Shown here piece by piece: positions 4,617 through 5,475 of a stretch of DNA of 5,475 nt; the first letter of the stretch is position 1, and each line of letters begins with the position of its first letter. Below the pieces are notes generated by a model. The model was not told where the DNA came from. It saw only the letters and a program-made list of their open reading frames with translations, and did no database searches. The DNA comes from Pasteurellaceae bacterium (GTDB lineage: Bacteria > Pseudomonadota > Gammaproteobacteria > Enterobacterales > Pasteurellaceae): the NCBI GenBank assembly GCA_900756875.1, contig CAAELW010000246.1, positions 1 to 5,475 on the forward strand, given 5' to 3'. The position numbers were made by a program, and so were the translations under genes.

Positions 4617-5474
4617 TTATTTATATTCAACCACGATATCGCTTTCGCTTACGGTATCACCATAAACTGGCAATAAAGTTTTTTCGTAAGCTTGTTTTAA
4701 ACGACCATCTTTGCCTAAGGTTTGGATTTCGTTATTTAACCAATTTAACAATTCAGGTGCATCTTTGCGAACAGCTGGTGCAATAACATCTTGATCACCA
4801 AAGTTTTTTACGCCCACGGTATAACCTGGATTTTGTTTTGCCCAAGCGAATAAGAAGGTATTGTCGTTAGATAATGCATCACCACGACCATCACGTAAGG
4901 CTTCAAAAGTTTCTGTATTTTGTTCGAATTTCAATAATTTCACATCTGGATAGTTTTTGGTAAAGAAAATATCAGCCGTGGTACCTTTATCTACGATTAA
5001 GGTTTTGCCTTTTAATTGTTCAAGATCAGTAATGACTGAGCCATCTTTTGAAACGACACCGAGTGCCACTTTCATATATGGATTAGCAAAATCTACCACT
5101 TCTTTACGTGCTGGTGTCACTGTGAAGTTGGCGAGAATAATATCAACTTTCTTAGAAAGTAAGTATTCAGCACGGTTTGCGGCATCCACTAAAACAAACT
5201 CTACTTTGTTTTCATCGCCTAATAAATCTTTACCGATCGCTTTACCAATTTCGACATCAAAGCCTTGGCTTTTACCTTGCGCATCCACATAACCAAATGG
5301 TGGTTTATCGCTAAATACACCAATGCGCACTTTGCCATCTTTTTGTATTTGCTCAAGGCTTGAGATCGTTTTTGCTCCGTCTTTAGCCGGTTCTTTATCA
5401 TTACATGCGGTTAAGCCAAATGCCAAAGTGGCAGTAGCTAAAAGTGCGGTCAATGTTTTAAATGTTTTCTTCAT
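4617..5474 (-). CDS. Cysteine-type ABC transporter substrate-binding lipoprotein (CjaA-like, SBP_bac_3 family)
   Basis: This is a complete 285-residue lipoprotein. MKKTFKTLTALLATATLAFG is followed by the lipobox LTAC, giving lipidation at Cys24 and anchoring to the outer face of the inner membrane. The mature part is a family 3 amino-acid binding protein: VRIGVFSDKPPFGYVD (49-64), the family signature GFDVEIGKAIGKDL (71-84), VDIILANFTVTPARKEVVDFANPYM (110-134), GKTLIVDKGTTAD (156-168) and FEQNTETFEALRDGRGDALSNDNT (183-206). These blocks closely resemble Campylobacter CjaA, a cysteine-binding protein, so cysteine uptake is the likely role; related polar amino acids remain possible. No permease or ATPase gene is in view; they could lie beyond 5475, on the upstream side of this gene. 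The ribosome binding site is outside the window. A perfect uptake signal encodes part of the signal peptide. Confidence 0.9.
   Translation of the reverse strand: MKKTFKTLTALLATATLAFGLTACNDKEPAKDGAKTISSLEQIQKDGKVRIGVFSDKPPFGYVDAQGKSQGFDVEIGKAIGKDLLGDENKVEFVLVDAANRAEYLLSKKVDIILANFTVTPARKEVVDFANPYMKVALGVVSKDGSVITDLEQLKGKTLIVDKGTTADIFFTKNYPDVKLLKFEQNTETFEALRDGRGDALSNDNTFLFAWAKQNPGYTVGVKNFGDQDVIAPAVRKDAPELLNWLNNEIQTLGKDGRLKQAYEKTLLPVYGDTVSESDIVVEYK
5442..5450 (+). other. DNA uptake signal, perfect core
   Basis: AAGTGCGGT followed by CAATGTTTT. On the coding strand of the CjaA-like gene it reads ACC-GCA-CTT and encodes Thr9-Ala10-Leu11 inside the hydrophobic core of the signal peptide. Confidence 0.92.
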
Positions 5475-5475
5475 A

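Noticed and set aside
4957..5401. Frames overlapping the CjaA-like gene on both strands
   Set aside because: They are out-of-frame shadows. The 285-residue lipoprotein accounts for this region from lipobox to C-terminus.
1..5475. CRISPR array, phage or insertion-sequence content
   Set aside because: There are no regularly spaced repeats, transposase or phage structural genes, and no terminal inverted repeats with target duplications. The repeated 9-mers are explained by uptake signals.

Overview
The window looks like chromosomal DNA of a Haemophilus-type Pasteurellaceae. It is AT-rich, and its proteins match known gamma-proteobacterial families along their length. It also carries five perfect copies of the 9-bp DNA uptake signal core AAGTGCGGT (either strand) plus two one-mismatch copies; this is the Haemophilus influenzae-subclade form of the signal. 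The species cannot be fixed from the window. No phage, IS element, CRISPR array, tRNA or rRNA was seen.

Left part (5-1702, + strand): a compact operon, yheO-tusD-tusC-tusB, with 1-bp and 4-bp start/stop overlaps and then an 8-bp gap. YheO is a PAS/helix-turn-helix regulator. TusB, TusC and TusD form the sulfur-relay complex that passes persulfide sulfur toward tRNA 2-thiouridine synthesis. A small four-helix membrane protein of unknown function (1697-2098, - strand) overlaps the end of tusB by 6 bp, tail to tail.

Middle part (2129-3210): yeaK (- strand), a mischarged-tRNA deacylase, is divergent from a T4 endonuclease V (denV)-like pyrimidine-dimer glycosylase (+ strand). The 157-bp spacer between them holds their candidate promoters.

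Right part (3245-5474, - strand): two independent substrate-binding proteins for ABC transporters. The first (3279-4391) is a secreted class III iron/siderophore/haem-type binding protein with a likely Fur box upstream and a clean intrinsic terminator, but no permease or ATPase gene beside it. The second (4617-5474) is a lipoprotein closely resembling the cysteine-binding CjaA family, followed by an elaborate hairpin region.

Functional threads are sulfur handling (Tus relay, probable cysteine uptake), translation quality control (tRNA thiolation, YeaK), UV repair (DenV-like) and iron acquisition. I see no clearly new multi-gene system. The most interesting signals are: uptake sequences doing double duty, with an inverted pair inside tusB downstream of a convergent gene and a recurrent LTALL peptide in three unrelated proteins; an imperfect 32-bp direct repeat bracketing the Fur-box binding-protein gene; and the phage-T4-type repair enzyme with an altered C-terminus.
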